Origin: Thalassobacillus devorans MSP14
GTDB lineage: Bacteria; Bacillota; Bacilli; Bacillales; Halobacillaceae
Reading direction: 5' to 3'
NCBI RefSeq assembly: GCF_000496835.1
Contig: NZ_KI543236.1
Location: forward strand, 304,669-368,668
DNA: 64,000 bases
Shown: piece by piece, positions 8,824 to 18,042 of the stretch
Layout of the letters: each line of letters opens with the position of its first letter
Position numbering within the stretch: position 1 is the stretch's first letter
Translations under genes and position numbers: made by a program
Notes under the pieces: model-generated
What the model was told of the DNA's origin: nothing
Databases searched by the model: none
Seen by the model: only the letters and a program-made list of their open reading frames with translations

Positions 8824-10646
8824 TGAGACTGAAACGTATTACCGCGATGTTTATGTCAACGATGCTTGTGCTGCCGACGTTTCTTGTATCTGCGGAATCC
8901 GATGATGAAACATCTTCCGAAGGTAAGGCTCCACAAGGGAAGGGGTCATACTCCGAAAAAAATGAAGTCGTCTACGCCACACTCGACGGGTCCGGTGATC
9001 CAAAAGATATGTATGTTGTCAACAATTTCACCATCAAGGATCAAGGGAAGATCGTCGATTATGGTCCTTATAGCAACGTGGAGAATCTTACTGACTTGAC
9101 AGAAATCCAAGTGGATGACAACCGCGTCGCATTCACCGCAAAAGAAGATGAGTTTTATTATCAAGGCAACTTGGAAGGCAAGCCATTGCCATGGGACATC
9201 AATGTTTCCTATAAGTTAGACGGGAAGAAAATGAACCCGGAAGAGTTGTTAGGAAAAGATGGCGAATTGGAAATACAAATTGATACGGCTAAAAACAAAA
9301 AAGGAGAGGAAAGCTTTTTTAAGAATTATCTTCTGCAAATCACCTTGAAATTCGATTCAGCCAAATATAAAAACATCCAGGCAGAAGATGCAACTGTGGC
9401 CAACGCCGGAAAGACCCGGCAGGTGACGTTCACTGCGATGCCGGAAAAAGAAGAGAGCTTCAAGGTAAGTGCCCTCGTATCGGATTTGGAAATGGAAGCC
9501 ATTGAAATCGCGGCGATGCCATCCTCGATGCCGATTGAAGAACCGGATACCGGCGATATGAAAAAGGACATGAAATCATTGTCTGATGCCACGGCAGAAA
9601 TCAATCGTGGTGTCGGGAAACTGGAAAATGGGATCGCGGAACTGAATGATGGCGTTTCTCAGCTATATGATGGTTCGGCTCAATATAAAAATGGCATCAT
9701 CGAGCTGAACAATGGCTCGTCCGAATTAGCAGATGGTTCTGCGTCAATTAAGGCAGCACTGCAAAAAATGAGTGAGTCGGTCAGCGCTGGATCCGGTGAC
9801 ATGGACATGAGCCAGTTCAAGAAGCTGGAAGGCGGCCTTCGTCAAATTGCCAGCGGATTGACTGAAACAGAGACCGGGCTTACGAACTTGAAATATAATT
9901 ACAGCAAAGCCTATCAGGCTCTGGATCAGGCCATCCAGTCGATCCCGGTTCAGAATGTTTCCGAAGAAGAAATCCAGGCATTGTATGAAAGTGGTGCCGA
10001 TAAAGCGGTGGTCGATAAGCTGGTAGCCAATTATAAAGCAGCTCAGACTGCGAAACAAACGTATGCGAGTGTGAAGGAAGCATTCGCTGCAGTCGATCCA
10101 ACCTTGGGGAAAGTATCCGGATCGTTGAATGAAATGAGTGGCAGCCTTAGTACGATGGCGGATAACGTGGCAGGCAGTATGGAAAATAGTGATATCAATG
10201 AATCTATGAAACAACTACAGCAAGGATTACAGGAACTGTCTTCCAATTATAATAGCTTCCATTCCGGCCTGGTGGATTATACCGGCGGTGTCCAGCAATT
10301 AGCAGGCTCCTATGAGGAAGTACACGGCGGCATCGCTTCCTTGACGAACGGTACGAATGAACTGGAAAATGGTGCCGGTAAACTTCATAATGGTACCGCA
10401 GAGTTAGCGCAGCAGACGGCTGACCTTCCTGATCAATTGCAAAAAGAAATCGATCAAATGATCAATCAATATGATAAATCCGATTTTGAACCGGTTTCCT
10501 TCGTTTCTGCTAAAAATGAAAAAGTAGACACGGTACAATTTGTGATCAAAACAGAAAGCATTAAGAAAGAAGAAGACGAAAAGGCAGAACCGAAGAAGGA
10601 AGAAGAAAAAAGCTTCTGGGATCGATTTATGAGCTTGTTCAGCTAA
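8823..10646 (+). CDS. Secreted/membrane-associated X-X-X-Leu-X-X-Gly heptad-repeat protein (YhgE-like)
   Basis: A 607-residue protein with an N-terminal signal peptide (MRLKRITAMFMSTMLVLPTFLVSAES). Around residues 260-310 and 495-535 it carries heptads of the type LxxGxxxL (ENGIAELNDGVSQLYDGS, ADGSASI, ENGAGKLHNGTAELAQ), the repeat found in YhgE/Pip proteins and in partners of MMPL exporters. The middle is predicted coiled coil. There is no C-terminal membrane helix; the end is a charged KKEEEK tract. Start ATG overlaps the MMPL stop, so the two are translationally coupled and probably work as one export system. A terminator follows. Confidence 0.75.
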   Translation: MRLKRITAMFMSTMLVLPTFLVSAESDDETSSEGKAPQGKGSYSEKNEVVYATLDGSGDPKDMYVVNNFTIKDQGKIVDYGPYSNVENLTDLTEIQVDDNRVAFTAKEDEFYYQGNLEGKPLPWDINVSYKLDGKKMNPEELLGKDGELEIQIDTAKNKKGEESFFKNYLLQITLKFDSAKYKNIQAEDATVANAGKTRQVTFTAMPEKEESFKVSALVSDLEMEAIEIAAMPSSMPIEEPDTGDMKKDMKSLSDATAEINRGVGKLENGIAELNDGVSQLYDGSAQYKNGIIELNNGSSELADGSASIKAALQKMSESVSAGSGDMDMSQFKKLEGGLRQIASGLTETETGLTNLKYNYSKAYQALDQAIQSIPVQNVSEEEIQALYESGADKAVVDKLVANYKAAQTAKQTYASVKEAFAAVDPTLGKVSGSLNEMSGSLSTMADNVAGSMENSDINESMKQLQQGLQELSSNYNSFHSGLVDYTGGVQQLAGSYEEVHGGIASLTNGTNELENGAGKLHNGTAELAQQTADLPDQLQKEIDQMINQYDKSDFEPVSFVSAKNEKVDTVQFVIKTESIKKEEDEKAEPKKEEEKSFWDRFMSLFS

Positions 10647-10651
10647 TATAC

Positions 10652-10688
10652 AACTCCTCCCGTTGTAAAAAAATGGGAGGAGTTTTTT
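10652..10688 (+). terminator. Intrinsic terminator of the MMPL operon
   Basis: AACTCCTCCC (10652-10661) pairs with GGGAGGAGTT (10675-10684), followed by a T run, directly after the heptad-repeat gene. Confidence 0.85.
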
Positions 10689-10794
10689 GTGCAAAAGTGT
10701 TTTTTAAAATAAGGACATGCAGATATTTTGGAATTTGCTCTATAAAGGGGAAAGAAATCAAGCAAGATTCTCAAAGACTTACAAAAAAGAGTTG

Positions 10795-10823
10795 TTTACA
10801 AGAATTGTAGCTTCGGCTACAAT
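10795..10823 (+). promoter_or_regulatory. Promoter of the first B12-riboswitch transcript
   Basis: TTTACA (10795-10800), 17-base spacer, TACAAT (10818-10823), about 20 bases before the riboswitch P1 stem. Confidence 0.6.
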
Positions 10824-10844
10824 AAGATTAATTTCATACCACGC

Positions 10845-11005
10845 GAACAGGTCCTTAAAGGGAAGCTTTTAAGGTGAAAAGGGGAAGTTGGTGAAAGTCC
10901 AACACGGTCCCGCCACTGTAAGCATTTTATTTAAAATGTAAGTCAGGATGCCTGCCTGTTTGTTGCAAAGTTGACCCTTCGAGGAAAAGGGGGCTTTTAA
11001 GTACG
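10845..11005 (+). promoter_or_regulatory. Cobalamin riboswitch 1, upstream of cobA
   Basis: The leader holds the B12 box core GTCCCGCCACTGTAA preceded by a GAAGTTGG...CCAAC stem. GAACAGG (10845-10851) and CCTGTTT (10955-10961) close P1. A hairpin and a terminator follow. This is the class I adenosylcobalamin aptamer; high cobalamin should promote termination at 11041-11071 and shut off cobA-cbiA-cbiP-cobT. Confidence 0.92.
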
Positions 11006-11040
11006 TGGAATACCTGGTACATATTCTGCCTATTTAAAAT

Positions 11041-11071
11041 CGCACCTTCCTTTGAGGAAGGTGTTTTTTTA
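11041..11071 (+). terminator. Riboswitch-controlled terminator
   Basis: GCACCTTCCT / AGGAAGGTGT hairpin followed by TTTTTT between the B12 aptamer and cobA, the expression platform of riboswitch 1. Confidence 0.85.
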
Positions 11072-11122
11072 ATTTTAAAGCTTGTAATGTACAAGTAGGG
11101 TATTGACGGAGGAGGAGAATTC

Positions 11123-11662
11123 ATGAAAAAGAAGCAAGGATTGACACTGGTTTTTACCGGTGATGGAAAAGGGAAAACGACCGCTGCAACAGGGCTTGCT
11201 GTCCGGGCATTAGGCCACGATAAAAAGGTGAAAATGCTGCAATTCATCAAGTCTCCGAAACGGCCTTATGGGGAAAGGAAATCACTGCAAAAGCTGGGAG
11301 CTGAAATCATCCAGCTTGGAGAGGGATTCACCTGGACAAAGACACCGGAAATCCACCGGCAAGCATTGAAGGAAGCATGGGTTGTCGCTAAGGAAGCGGT
11401 ATTGTCCGGTGAGTACGATGTGGTGATTCTGGATGAACTGAACAATGCGCTTGCGATTGATTCTTTTCCAGTTGATGATGTGCTGCCGCTTGCAGAAGTT
11501 ATTGAGCTGATCAACAACAAACCGGAGCATGTCCATCTTGTGATAACCGGCAGGAACGCTGCACAGCCGGTGAAGGATGCGGCCGATCTCGTGTCCGTGA
11601 TCGACGTGGAGAAGCATTATTATGATGAAGGCATTCCCGCCGTACGTGGTGTTGAGTTTTGA
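11123..11662 (+). CDS. cobA: Cob(I)yrinic acid a,c-diamide adenosyltransferase (CobA/CobO/BtuR type)
   Basis: A 179-residue enzyme that transfers the adenosyl group of ATP to the cobalt of cob(I) corrinoids. The P-loop GDGKGKTT is at residues 13-20, and the protein contains the family segments MLQFIKSP, VVILDELNNAL and HLVITGRNA. A GGAGGAG site precedes the ATG. It is the first gene behind B12 riboswitch 1 and overlaps cbiA by four bases (TTGA). Adenosylation precedes the amidation and nucleotide-loop steps encoded downstream. Confidence 0.95.
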   Translation: MKKKQGLTLVFTGDGKGKTTAATGLAVRALGHDKKVKMLQFIKSPKRPYGERKSLQKLGAEIIQLGEGFTWTKTPEIHRQALKEAWVVAKEAVLSGEYDVVILDELNNALAIDSFPVDDVLPLAEVIELINNKPEHVHLVITGRNAAQPVKDAADLVSVIDVEKHYYDEGIPAVRGVEF

Positions 11663-13032
11663 CTGCCCGCCGCCTCGTAGTTGCAGGAGTTTCCAGCGGG
11701 GTCGGTAAAACAAGCATCACAATCGGATTAATGGCTGCTTTTATTAAAAAAGGGCTGACAGTACAGGGCTTTAAATGTGGTCCCGACTACATCGACCCTT
11801 CTTATCATGCTGCCATAACCAATCGTCCCTCCCGCAACCTGGATAGCTGGATGCTTCCAGCGGATATCATGAAAGAAGTGTTTGTCAAAGGAAGTGAAGG
11901 TGCGGACATTTCCCTCATTGAGGGTGTGATGGGGTTTTATGATGGCAAGTCGCCGACTTCTAATCAAGGCTCTACGGCGGAAATCAGCTCATTATTGGAT
12001 TGTCCAACGATTCTGATTGTCGATTGTTCGGCAATGGCCCGGAGTGCCGCTGCCGTCGTCAAAGGGTTCCAGGAGCTGGATCCTGCAGTGAACATTGCAG
12101 GTGTTATCGCCAACAAAGTCGGCAGCAAAGGGCATTACCAGCTGATCAAGGAAGCGGTGGAACAGGAGTGCAGCATTCCGGTCTGTGGTTATCTCCTGAA
12201 AAACAAAAGCCTCGAGATGCCGGAGCGGCACTTGGGACTGGTACCTTCGATAGAGCGCGGGGAACTCGATCAACAACTGGACCAGCTGGGAGAAGCGGTA
12301 GCGGAAACCATCGATGTGAATCAAATCCATCAGATTAGCGAACAGCCAGCCCTGACAGCAGAGCCTTCTTTGTTTCAAAGAAAGGATTCAATCGGTGTAA
12401 CAATTGCAGTAGCACGTGATGAGGCGTTCAATTTCTATTATCAGGAAAACCTTGAGCTTTTCGAGGCTTATGGGGCTGAAGTTGTTTTCTTTTCTCCTCT
12501 AAAAGGAGAGGTGCTCCCCAAAGAAGCGGATGGACTTTACTTAGGTGGTGGTTTTCCTGAGCAGTTTGCAGAACAGCTGGCTAAAAATGAAGATGTCAAG
12601 CAGTCGATAAAAGAGGCGGTTGAAGAAGGGCTTCCTGTGTTGGCAGAATGCGGCGGGCTGATGTATTTATCTGATTCGATTACGACCATCGACGGTAAGA
12701 CCTGCCCGATGGCAGGTGTTTTGCCGGGTAAAACAGAAATGCAGGTTAAGCTTGCATCCCTTGGCTATCGTGAAATCTACGGACTTCCCAATAACTATCT
12801 TTTTAAAAATGGCATGGAAGCCCGCGGGCATGAGTTCCATTATTCTATCTTTAAGCCTGCCGGACCACTTCCTGGTGCTTATCGTGTGAACAGCAGGTTC
12901 GGTACGGGGGAAGAAGGAGTTATGTACAAAAATGTTGTCGCCGGTTATACGCATATTCATTTTGCTTCGAATCCAGAGGTGCTGGAGAATTTTTTGCAGG
13001 TGTGCAAGGAGGAACAGCTGCATGAAAGATAA
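11659..13032 (+). CDS. cbiA: Cobyrinic acid a,c-diamide synthase
   Basis: A 457-residue ATP- and glutamine-dependent amidotransferase that amidates the a and c side chains of the corrin ring. The N-terminal domain has the P-loop GVSSGVGKTS (residues 10-19); the C-terminal class I glutamine amidotransferase domain has the nucleophile cysteine in AECGGLMYL near residue 331. It starts at a TTG overlapping the cobA stop codon. This is a late step of corrin synthesis. No genes for earlier corrin-ring steps lie in the window, so they are elsewhere or absent. Confidence 0.95.
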   Translation: MTARRLVVAGVSSGVGKTSITIGLMAAFIKKGLTVQGFKCGPDYIDPSYHAAITNRPSRNLDSWMLPADIMKEVFVKGSEGADISLIEGVMGFYDGKSPTSNQGSTAEISSLLDCPTILIVDCSAMARSAAAVVKGFQELDPAVNIAGVIANKVGSKGHYQLIKEAVEQECSIPVCGYLLKNKSLEMPERHLGLVPSIERGELDQQLDQLGEAVAETIDVNQIHQISEQPALTAEPSLFQRKDSIGVTIAVARDEAFNFYYQENLELFEAYGAEVVFFSPLKGEVLPKEADGLYLGGGFPEQFAEQLAKNEDVKQSIKEAVEEGLPVLAECGGLMYLSDSITTIDGKTCPMAGVLPGKTEMQVKLASLGYREIYGLPNNYLFKNGMEARGHEFHYSIFKPAGPLPGAYRVNSRFGTGEEGVMYKNVVAGYTHIHFASNPEVLENFLQVCKEEQLHER

Positions 13033-14533
13033 ACAAGCGTTTCCAGTGATGGTGCAGGGAACCCATTCCGATGCCGGGAAAAGCATACTTGTTACTGCCC
13101 TGTGCAGGATATTCTCGGAAGATGGTTACCTGACAGCGCCATTCAAGTCCCAGAACATGGCCTTGAATTCCTACATAACAACAGATGGGAAAGAAATCGG
13201 GCGTGCCCAGGGAGTCCAGGCAGAAGCGGCAGGAATCGCGACGACCACTGATATGAATCCTGTCCTGATCAAGCCGAATCGCGATAATGATGCTCAAATT
13301 GTCGTTCACGGGAAGCCGGTGTCGAACATGAAAGCGAGTGACTACCGAACGGATTATTATGAAACCGCTAAAGAGGTAATCGCGAATGCATATAACCGGC
13401 TTGCCGGCAATTATGATCGCATTGTCATCGAAGGAGCGGGCAGTCCGGCTGAGGTCAATCTGAATGACCGTGAGCTCGTCAATATGAGCATTGCAAAACT
13501 GGCAGATGCTCCGGTCATTTTAGTCGGAGACATTGACAAAGGCGGGGTGTTCGCCAGTCTGGTCGGAACGCTCCAGCTTTTACCTAAAGCAGACCGGGGC
13601 CGTGTGATTGGGGTGGTCATCAATAAATTCCGGGGTGACAAAACTTTGCTTGAGCCAGGATTGAAATGGTTTGAGGAATATACCGGAAAGCCGGTGCTTG
13701 GTGTTATTCCATTTATTCAGGACCTTCATATAGATGCAGAGGATTCGCTAAGCCTGAGTGAATATACAAGAATTCAAAACTCGGACAAACCTATCGATAT
13801 CGCAGTCATCGAATATCCGAAGGTTTCTAATTTTACCGATATTGATCCGTTCCAGCTTGAGCGTGATTGCCATCTACGGTTTGTAAAGGAAGCGGCTGAG
13901 CTCAAACAACCGGATGCCATCATACTTCCTGGCAGCAAAAATACGATCGAGGATCTAATCTATTTGAAAGATAGAGGGATCGATCAGGCAATTAAGACGG
14001 CTCAGGAGCAAGGTGCCTATGTATTCGGCATTTGCGGGGGCTACCAAATGATCGGGAATAAAGTAAGCGATCCGTATCAAGTAGAGACAAGCCTGGAGGA
14101 GGTACAGGGGCTTGAACTGCTTCCAATCGAAACGACGCTTGCAAGACATAAAAAGACAGTCCGATCAAGCGGAAGCATAGAATGGAACGGATCTACCATT
14201 CCTGTCACCGGTTATGAAATCCATATGGGGACAACTATTGCCAAGGAAGCCATAGAAGATTTCATAGAAATGGGCGGACAGGCCGATGGTACAAGAAAAG
14301 GAAATGTGATGGGGACTTATTTTCACGGGATTTTCCATAATGATGTATTCCGGACAGCGTTTTTGAATCTGCTTCGCTTGGAAAAGGGACTGGACCCCCT
14401 TAAGACTACTACCTTATTCCGTGCCCACCAGGAACAAGAATTCGACCGGTTAGCCACCCATGTCCGTGAAGCTTTAGATATGCACAAACTTTATGATCGA
14501 ATGACTATGTTCAATACAGTCGGAGGGGTATGA
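13022..14533 (+). CDS. cbiP: Adenosylcobyric acid synthase
   Basis: A 503-residue glutamine amidotransferase that amidates side chains b, d, e and g to give cobyric acid. The N-terminal dethiobiotin-synthetase-like domain starts VMVQGTHSDAGKS with its P-loop at about residues 10-20; the C-terminal GATase domain carries FGICGGYQMIG (catalytic Cys near residue 338) and a late HGIFHND. The open frame extends upstream to 12932, but ATG 13022, six to ten bases after AAGGAGG, is the real start and overlaps cbiA by 11 bases. Riboswitch-1 operon. Confidence 0.95.
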   Translation: MKDKQAFPVMVQGTHSDAGKSILVTALCRIFSEDGYLTAPFKSQNMALNSYITTDGKEIGRAQGVQAEAAGIATTTDMNPVLIKPNRDNDAQIVVHGKPVSNMKASDYRTDYYETAKEVIANAYNRLAGNYDRIVIEGAGSPAEVNLNDRELVNMSIAKLADAPVILVGDIDKGGVFASLVGTLQLLPKADRGRVIGVVINKFRGDKTLLEPGLKWFEEYTGKPVLGVIPFIQDLHIDAEDSLSLSEYTRIQNSDKPIDIAVIEYPKVSNFTDIDPFQLERDCHLRFVKEAAELKQPDAIILPGSKNTIEDLIYLKDRGIDQAIKTAQEQGAYVFGICGGYQMIGNKVSDPYQVETSLEEVQGLELLPIETTLARHKKTVRSSGSIEWNGSTIPVTGYEIHMGTTIAKEAIEDFIEMGGQADGTRKGNVMGTYFHGIFHNDVFRTAFLNLLRLEKGLDPLKTTTLFRAHQEQEFDRLATHVREALDMHKLYDRMTMFNTVGGV

Positions 14534-15585
14534 TGAATAAACAATTGCAGGATCTGGTCCAATCGATTGCACCGGTCAGCCAGGAAAGAATGGGTGAAAC
14601 GGTCAGCTATTTGGATACTTTGACAAAACCTCCGGGAAGCCTGGGTCAACTTGAGGGGATCGTCAGGCAGCTAGCGGGGATTACCAACCAGGAAGAACCA
14701 CAAGTGTCCCCGCCAGGCATCCTTATTTTTGCCGCAGACCATGGCATTGTGGAAGAGGGAGTATCTGCATTTCCTCAGGAAGTGACCGTTCAGATGATCA
14801 GGAATTTTCTCGATGGCGGTGCGGCTATCAATGTATTCGCCAGACAGATTGATGCAGAACTTCAAGTAGTCGATGTCGGTACAGCCAGTGAGATAGAGGA
14901 TAACCGCCTGGATTCCAGGAAAATAGCTCAAGGAACAGAGAACTTTTTGAAAACAGATGCCATGACGCAAGAGCAAATGGAAACGGCGATACTGGCTGGG
15001 GCCGAGTCAGCGAAGGGGATGATTGCCCGGGGAATAAAATGTCTCCTCTTAGGTGAGATGGGAATTGGAAATACAACACCTGCAAGCGCGCTGGCTGCTG
15101 TGCTTACTGGATGCAGTGTGGACCAGGCGGTCGGGTACGGCACGGGGATTTCTAATGACATGAAGCAGCATAAAGTGAATGTTATTGAAGAGTCAATCAA
15201 GCGCCGTAAACCGGATAACGAATCCCCATTAGACGTGCTCAAAAAGCTGGGTGGTTATGAAATTGCTGCAATAACAGGAGCGATACTGGCAGCAGCAAAA
15301 GCAAGGATCCCGGTAATCCTGGATGGGTTCATCTGCACATCAGGAGCACTCATCGCCTGCGGGCTTAATGCAAACGTCAATGATTATCTGTTTGCCGGAC
15401 ATCTATCACAAGAGCCAGGCCATCAATTTACTCTCGAGGATTTAGGGATAAAGCCATTATTGGATCTCGGGTTGAAGCTTGGGGAAGGGACGGGCGCAGC
15501 ACTGGCTTTTCCTGTTCTTGAAGCAGCGGTCAGGATGCGGAATGAAATGGCGACGTTTGATAATGCTGGAGTGACGAATAAGTAA
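14530..15585 (+). CDS. cobT: Nicotinate-nucleotide:dimethylbenzimidazole phosphoribosyltransferase
   Basis: A 351-residue enzyme activating the lower-ligand base to its alpha-ribotide. It contains the family hallmarks LTKPPGSLGQLE near residue 33, FAADHGIVEEGVSAFPQ near residue 68, LLGEMGIGNTTPASA near residue 175, and the glutamate-containing GEGTGAALAFPVLEAA near the C terminus. Two in-frame ATGs (14530 and 14533) follow CGGAGGGG; either may be used. It ends the first cobalamin operon. With bluB (24340) it supplies alpha-ribazole phosphate to cobS. Confidence 0.95.
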   Translation: MMNKQLQDLVQSIAPVSQERMGETVSYLDTLTKPPGSLGQLEGIVRQLAGITNQEEPQVSPPGILIFAADHGIVEEGVSAFPQEVTVQMIRNFLDGGAAINVFARQIDAELQVVDVGTASEIEDNRLDSRKIAQGTENFLKTDAMTQEQMETAILAGAESAKGMIARGIKCLLLGEMGIGNTTPASALAAVLTGCSVDQAVGYGTGISNDMKQHKVNVIEESIKRRKPDNESPLDVLKKLGGYEIAAITGAILAAAKARIPVILDGFICTSGALIACGLNANVNDYLFAGHLSQEPGHQFTLEDLGIKPLLDLGLKLGEGTGAALAFPVLEAAVRMRNEMATFDNAGVTNK

Positions 15586-15656
15586 CTCCCAGCTAATCTA
15601 AATTACAAGTTCACTTTGCTGACATAAAAATCGTTCTAACAAAAAATGAATATTCC

Positions 15657-15827
15657 GAACAGCAGGTCCGTGAAATTACAGTTTCAAGGATAATAGGGAA
15701 GTTGGTGTCAATCCAACGCGGTCCCGCCACTGTAAGCGAGGAGTAAAGCTTTTGATATCCACTGTTTGTAAACGGGAAGGAAAAGCTTTTACAACGATAC
15801 GCAAGCCAGGAGACCTGCCTGCTGTTC
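15657..15827 (+). promoter_or_regulatory. Cobalamin riboswitch 2, upstream of btuF
   Basis: P1 is closed by GAACAGCAGG (15657-15666) and CCTGCTGTTC (15818-15827). Inside are GAAGTTGG...CCAAC, the B12 box core GTCCCGCCACTGTAAGC, and the 3' segment GCAAGCCAGGAGACCTGCC. A hairpin (ATCCTT/AAGGAT, 15841-15860) and a terminator follow. It controls the uptake and salvage operon separately from riboswitch 1. Confidence 0.93.
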
Positions 15828-15911
15828 TTATCAGAGTAACATCCTTCGGGGAAAAGGATAAGCTTCAGGTATGTCATGGATACATAGTTCATACCAGCCT
15901 GGATTGATCCA

Positions 15912-15944
15912 TTCGCCTTTTCCGTTGGGATAGGCGTTTTTTTT
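15912..15944 (+). terminator. Riboswitch 2 terminator
   Basis: CGCCT...AGGCG hairpin followed by eight T residues, between the aptamer and btuF; the expected expression platform. Confidence 0.75.
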
Positions 15945-16009
15945 AGTTTTAAGCATTTAATCGGTATTTATAAAATCTAATAACTAACTATGAGGGAGTG
16001 TTTAGAAGA

Positions 16010-17011
16010 ATGATGGAAAGCAAAATGAAAAAAACGTTATTTTCAGTCCTGCTGGCAATCCTGCTAGCTGTAATGGTCGGCTGCGGGGCAACAGAAGAAG
16101 GAAATGAAAGCAAAGAAAGTCCAAGTGAAACAGATACCAGTGAAGAAACGCAAGGTGAATCATCGGATGGAGCTTTTCCGGTAACGATAACTGATGGATC
16201 AGGTGAACAGGTGGAAATAAAATCAGAGCCTGAAACGATTGTATCGGTACTGGCCAGCAACACGGAAATCGCTTTTGCCTTAGGCCAGGGAGAAAAAATG
16301 GTCGGTGTCTCGGATTATAGTAATTACCCGGAAGAGACAGCCAATATTGAAAAGGTCGGCGGGCAGGAAATGAATGTCGAAAAGATTCTGTCTTTAAATC
16401 CGGATATGGTGCTAGTGTCCACTTTCCATTTTGAGAACCATTCTGCTGTACTGCAGAAGTTCAAGAAAGCTGGCATTGATGTGGTTGTCGTGGATGATGC
16501 TACCTCGTTCGAAGATGTGTATGAAAATATTCAACTTGTTGGAAAAGCAACAGGTAGTCAAGATAAAGCGGATCAAATTGTGAAAGATATGGAAACCCGC
16601 TTAGCTAAAGTAAAAGAAAAAGCAAAACAAGTGGAAGAAAAGAAAAAGGTTTGGGTCGAGGTTGCCCCTGCTCCTGATATTTTCACGACAGGGACAGGGA
16701 CATTCATGCATGAAATGCTGGAAGCCATCAATGCGAAAAACGTAGCTGCAGAGGAAGAAGGATGGGTCAAATTTACCGAAGAGGAGGCCGTGAATCTGAA
16801 ACCGGAAGTAATCATCACTACATACGGCTATTATGGAGAAAATCCTGAAGCGCAGGTATTGAACCGGGAAGGGTGGAGCGAAGTGCCTGCGGTCGAGAAT
16901 GAGCAGATATTCGATGTTGACAATGATACCGTCACAAGGCCAGGACCGCGTTTGATTGATGGAGTTGAAAGACTTGGAGAACTCATTTATCCGGAAGTTT
17001 TCGGTGAATAA
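16010..17011 (+). CDS. btuF: Cobalamin/cobinamide ABC transporter substrate-binding lipoprotein
   Basis: A lipoprotein of about 333 residues: a lysine-rich start, hydrophobic segment and lipobox ending MVGC, then an acidic serine/glutamate linker and a class III periplasmic-binding fold (VTITDGSGEQVEIKSEPETIVSV, later GVSDYSNYPEE and EKILSLNPDMVLVS). In a Gram-positive cell it is anchored outside the membrane and delivers corrinoid to BtuC. ATG 16010 is preferred; GTG 15998 overlaps the GAGGGAG site. It is the first gene behind riboswitch 2. Confidence 0.9.
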   Translation: MMESKMKKTLFSVLLAILLAVMVGCGATEEGNESKESPSETDTSEETQGESSDGAFPVTITDGSGEQVEIKSEPETIVSVLASNTEIAFALGQGEKMVGVSDYSNYPEETANIEKVGGQEMNVEKILSLNPDMVLVSTFHFENHSAVLQKFKKAGIDVVVVDDATSFEDVYENIQLVGKATGSQDKADQIVKDMETRLAKVKEKAKQVEEKKKVWVEVAPAPDIFTTGTGTFMHEMLEAINAKNVAAEEEGWVKFTEEEAVNLKPEVIITTYGYYGENPEAQVLNREGWSEVPAVENEQIFDVDNDTVTRPGPRLIDGVERLGELIYPEVFGE

Positions 17012-18038
17012 AACGGTTTGGATGTATCTATTCAGTGTATGTTTTGTACTTAGTACAGCTCTTCTCGGTTTATTTGTCAGCAGCGTATCTTTTCCGTTGA
17101 CTGCTGTCCTGGATGTGATTGCGGAGAAAATCCTCGGGAGCGAGTTGTTCGGATATGAAGCTGCAGAGAATATTGACGTTATAATCTGGGAAATACGTGT
17201 TCCGAGGGTAATACTGGCGCTGTTTGTCGGAGCGTCATTATCCATTGCCGGGGCATCTTTCCAGGGGCTTCTCAGAAATCCGCTGGCTGACCCGTATACG
17301 ATCGGAGTTTCCTCCGGAGCGGCACTTGGAGCGGTTGCTGTACTTTATTTTCAGCTATCCATCGCATTTCTTGGAAGTTACACACTTCCTGTCGTTGCTA
17401 TCCTTAGCGGGTTTATCACGATGATGATTGTTTTTATCATTACAAGGCTTTCGAGCCGGGATCTGAATATTGAAACAATCATTTTGGCAGGGATCATTAT
17501 CAGTGCATTCATAGGTGCGATCATCTCCCTGGTCATCGCACTCAGTGACAGGGAAGACATGCGGCAGATTCTATACTGGCTGATGGGGAATATCGGCATG
17601 AGGGGATGGAATCATGTACAACTGATTATTCCGTTTTTCATTGTGGGGGTCATCCTGTTAGTGTCCCGCGCACATGATCTTAATGCCTATGCACTCGGGG
17701 AGGAAGCAGCAGGGCATTTAGGAGTGAAGGTCCATGCCGGGAAAGTACTGATTTTAATCGGAGCTTCGTTGCTGACCGGAGCCTCTGTAGCAGTTTCTGG
17801 TTCAATCGGGTTCGTCGGTCTTGTTATCCCTCATTTTGTCCGACTGATAATAGGACCTGACCACAAGCATGTCCTGCCGTTATCGATGCTGACCGGAGGA
17901 GGGTTCCTCGTACTTGCCGATTTGATATCCAGGTCGATCATCGCACCGAAGGAACTGCCGATTGGTGTCATTACCGCTCTGATCGGTGCACCGATCTTTG
18001 CTGTGTTACTGGTTCGTGAACGGATGAAAAAGGGGTGA
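17004..18038 (+). CDS. btuC: Cobalamin ABC transporter permease
   Basis: A FecCD-family permease of about 344 residues with about ten helices. Family segments are PRVILALFVGASLSIAGASFQGLLRNPLADPYTIGVSSGAALGA (summarised here only in part as RNPLADPYTIGVSSGA) and GFVGLVIPHFVRLIIGPDHK. The frame is open from 16956, but GTG 17004 overlaps the btuF stop, has a GGAAG site, and gives a normal N terminus. It pairs with BtuF and the BtuD-CbiZ fusion. Confidence 0.9.
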   Translation: MNKTVWMYLFSVCFVLSTALLGLFVSSVSFPLTAVLDVIAEKILGSELFGYEAAENIDVIIWEIRVPRVILALFVGASLSIAGASFQGLLRNPLADPYTIGVSSGAALGAVAVLYFQLSIAFLGSYTLPVVAILSGFITMMIVFIITRLSSRDLNIETIILAGIIISAFIGAIISLVIALSDREDMRQILYWLMGNIGMRGWNHVQLIIPFFIVGVILLVSRAHDLNAYALGEEAAGHLGVKVHAGKVLILIGASLLTGASVAVSGSIGFVGLVIPHFVRLIIGPDHKHVLPLSMLTGGGFLVLADLISRSIIAPKELPIGVITALIGAPIFAVLLVRERMKKG

Positions 18039-18042
18039 AGAA

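Noticed and set aside
12932..13021. N-terminal extension of the cbiP frame
   Set aside because: It overlaps the end of cbiA, reads as arginine- and cysteine-rich noise, and the ATG at 13022 has a perfect ribosome binding site.
16956..17003. Upstream start of btuC inside btuF
   Set aside because: No ribosome binding site and the extra residues are not typical of FecCD permeases; GTG 17004 fits better.
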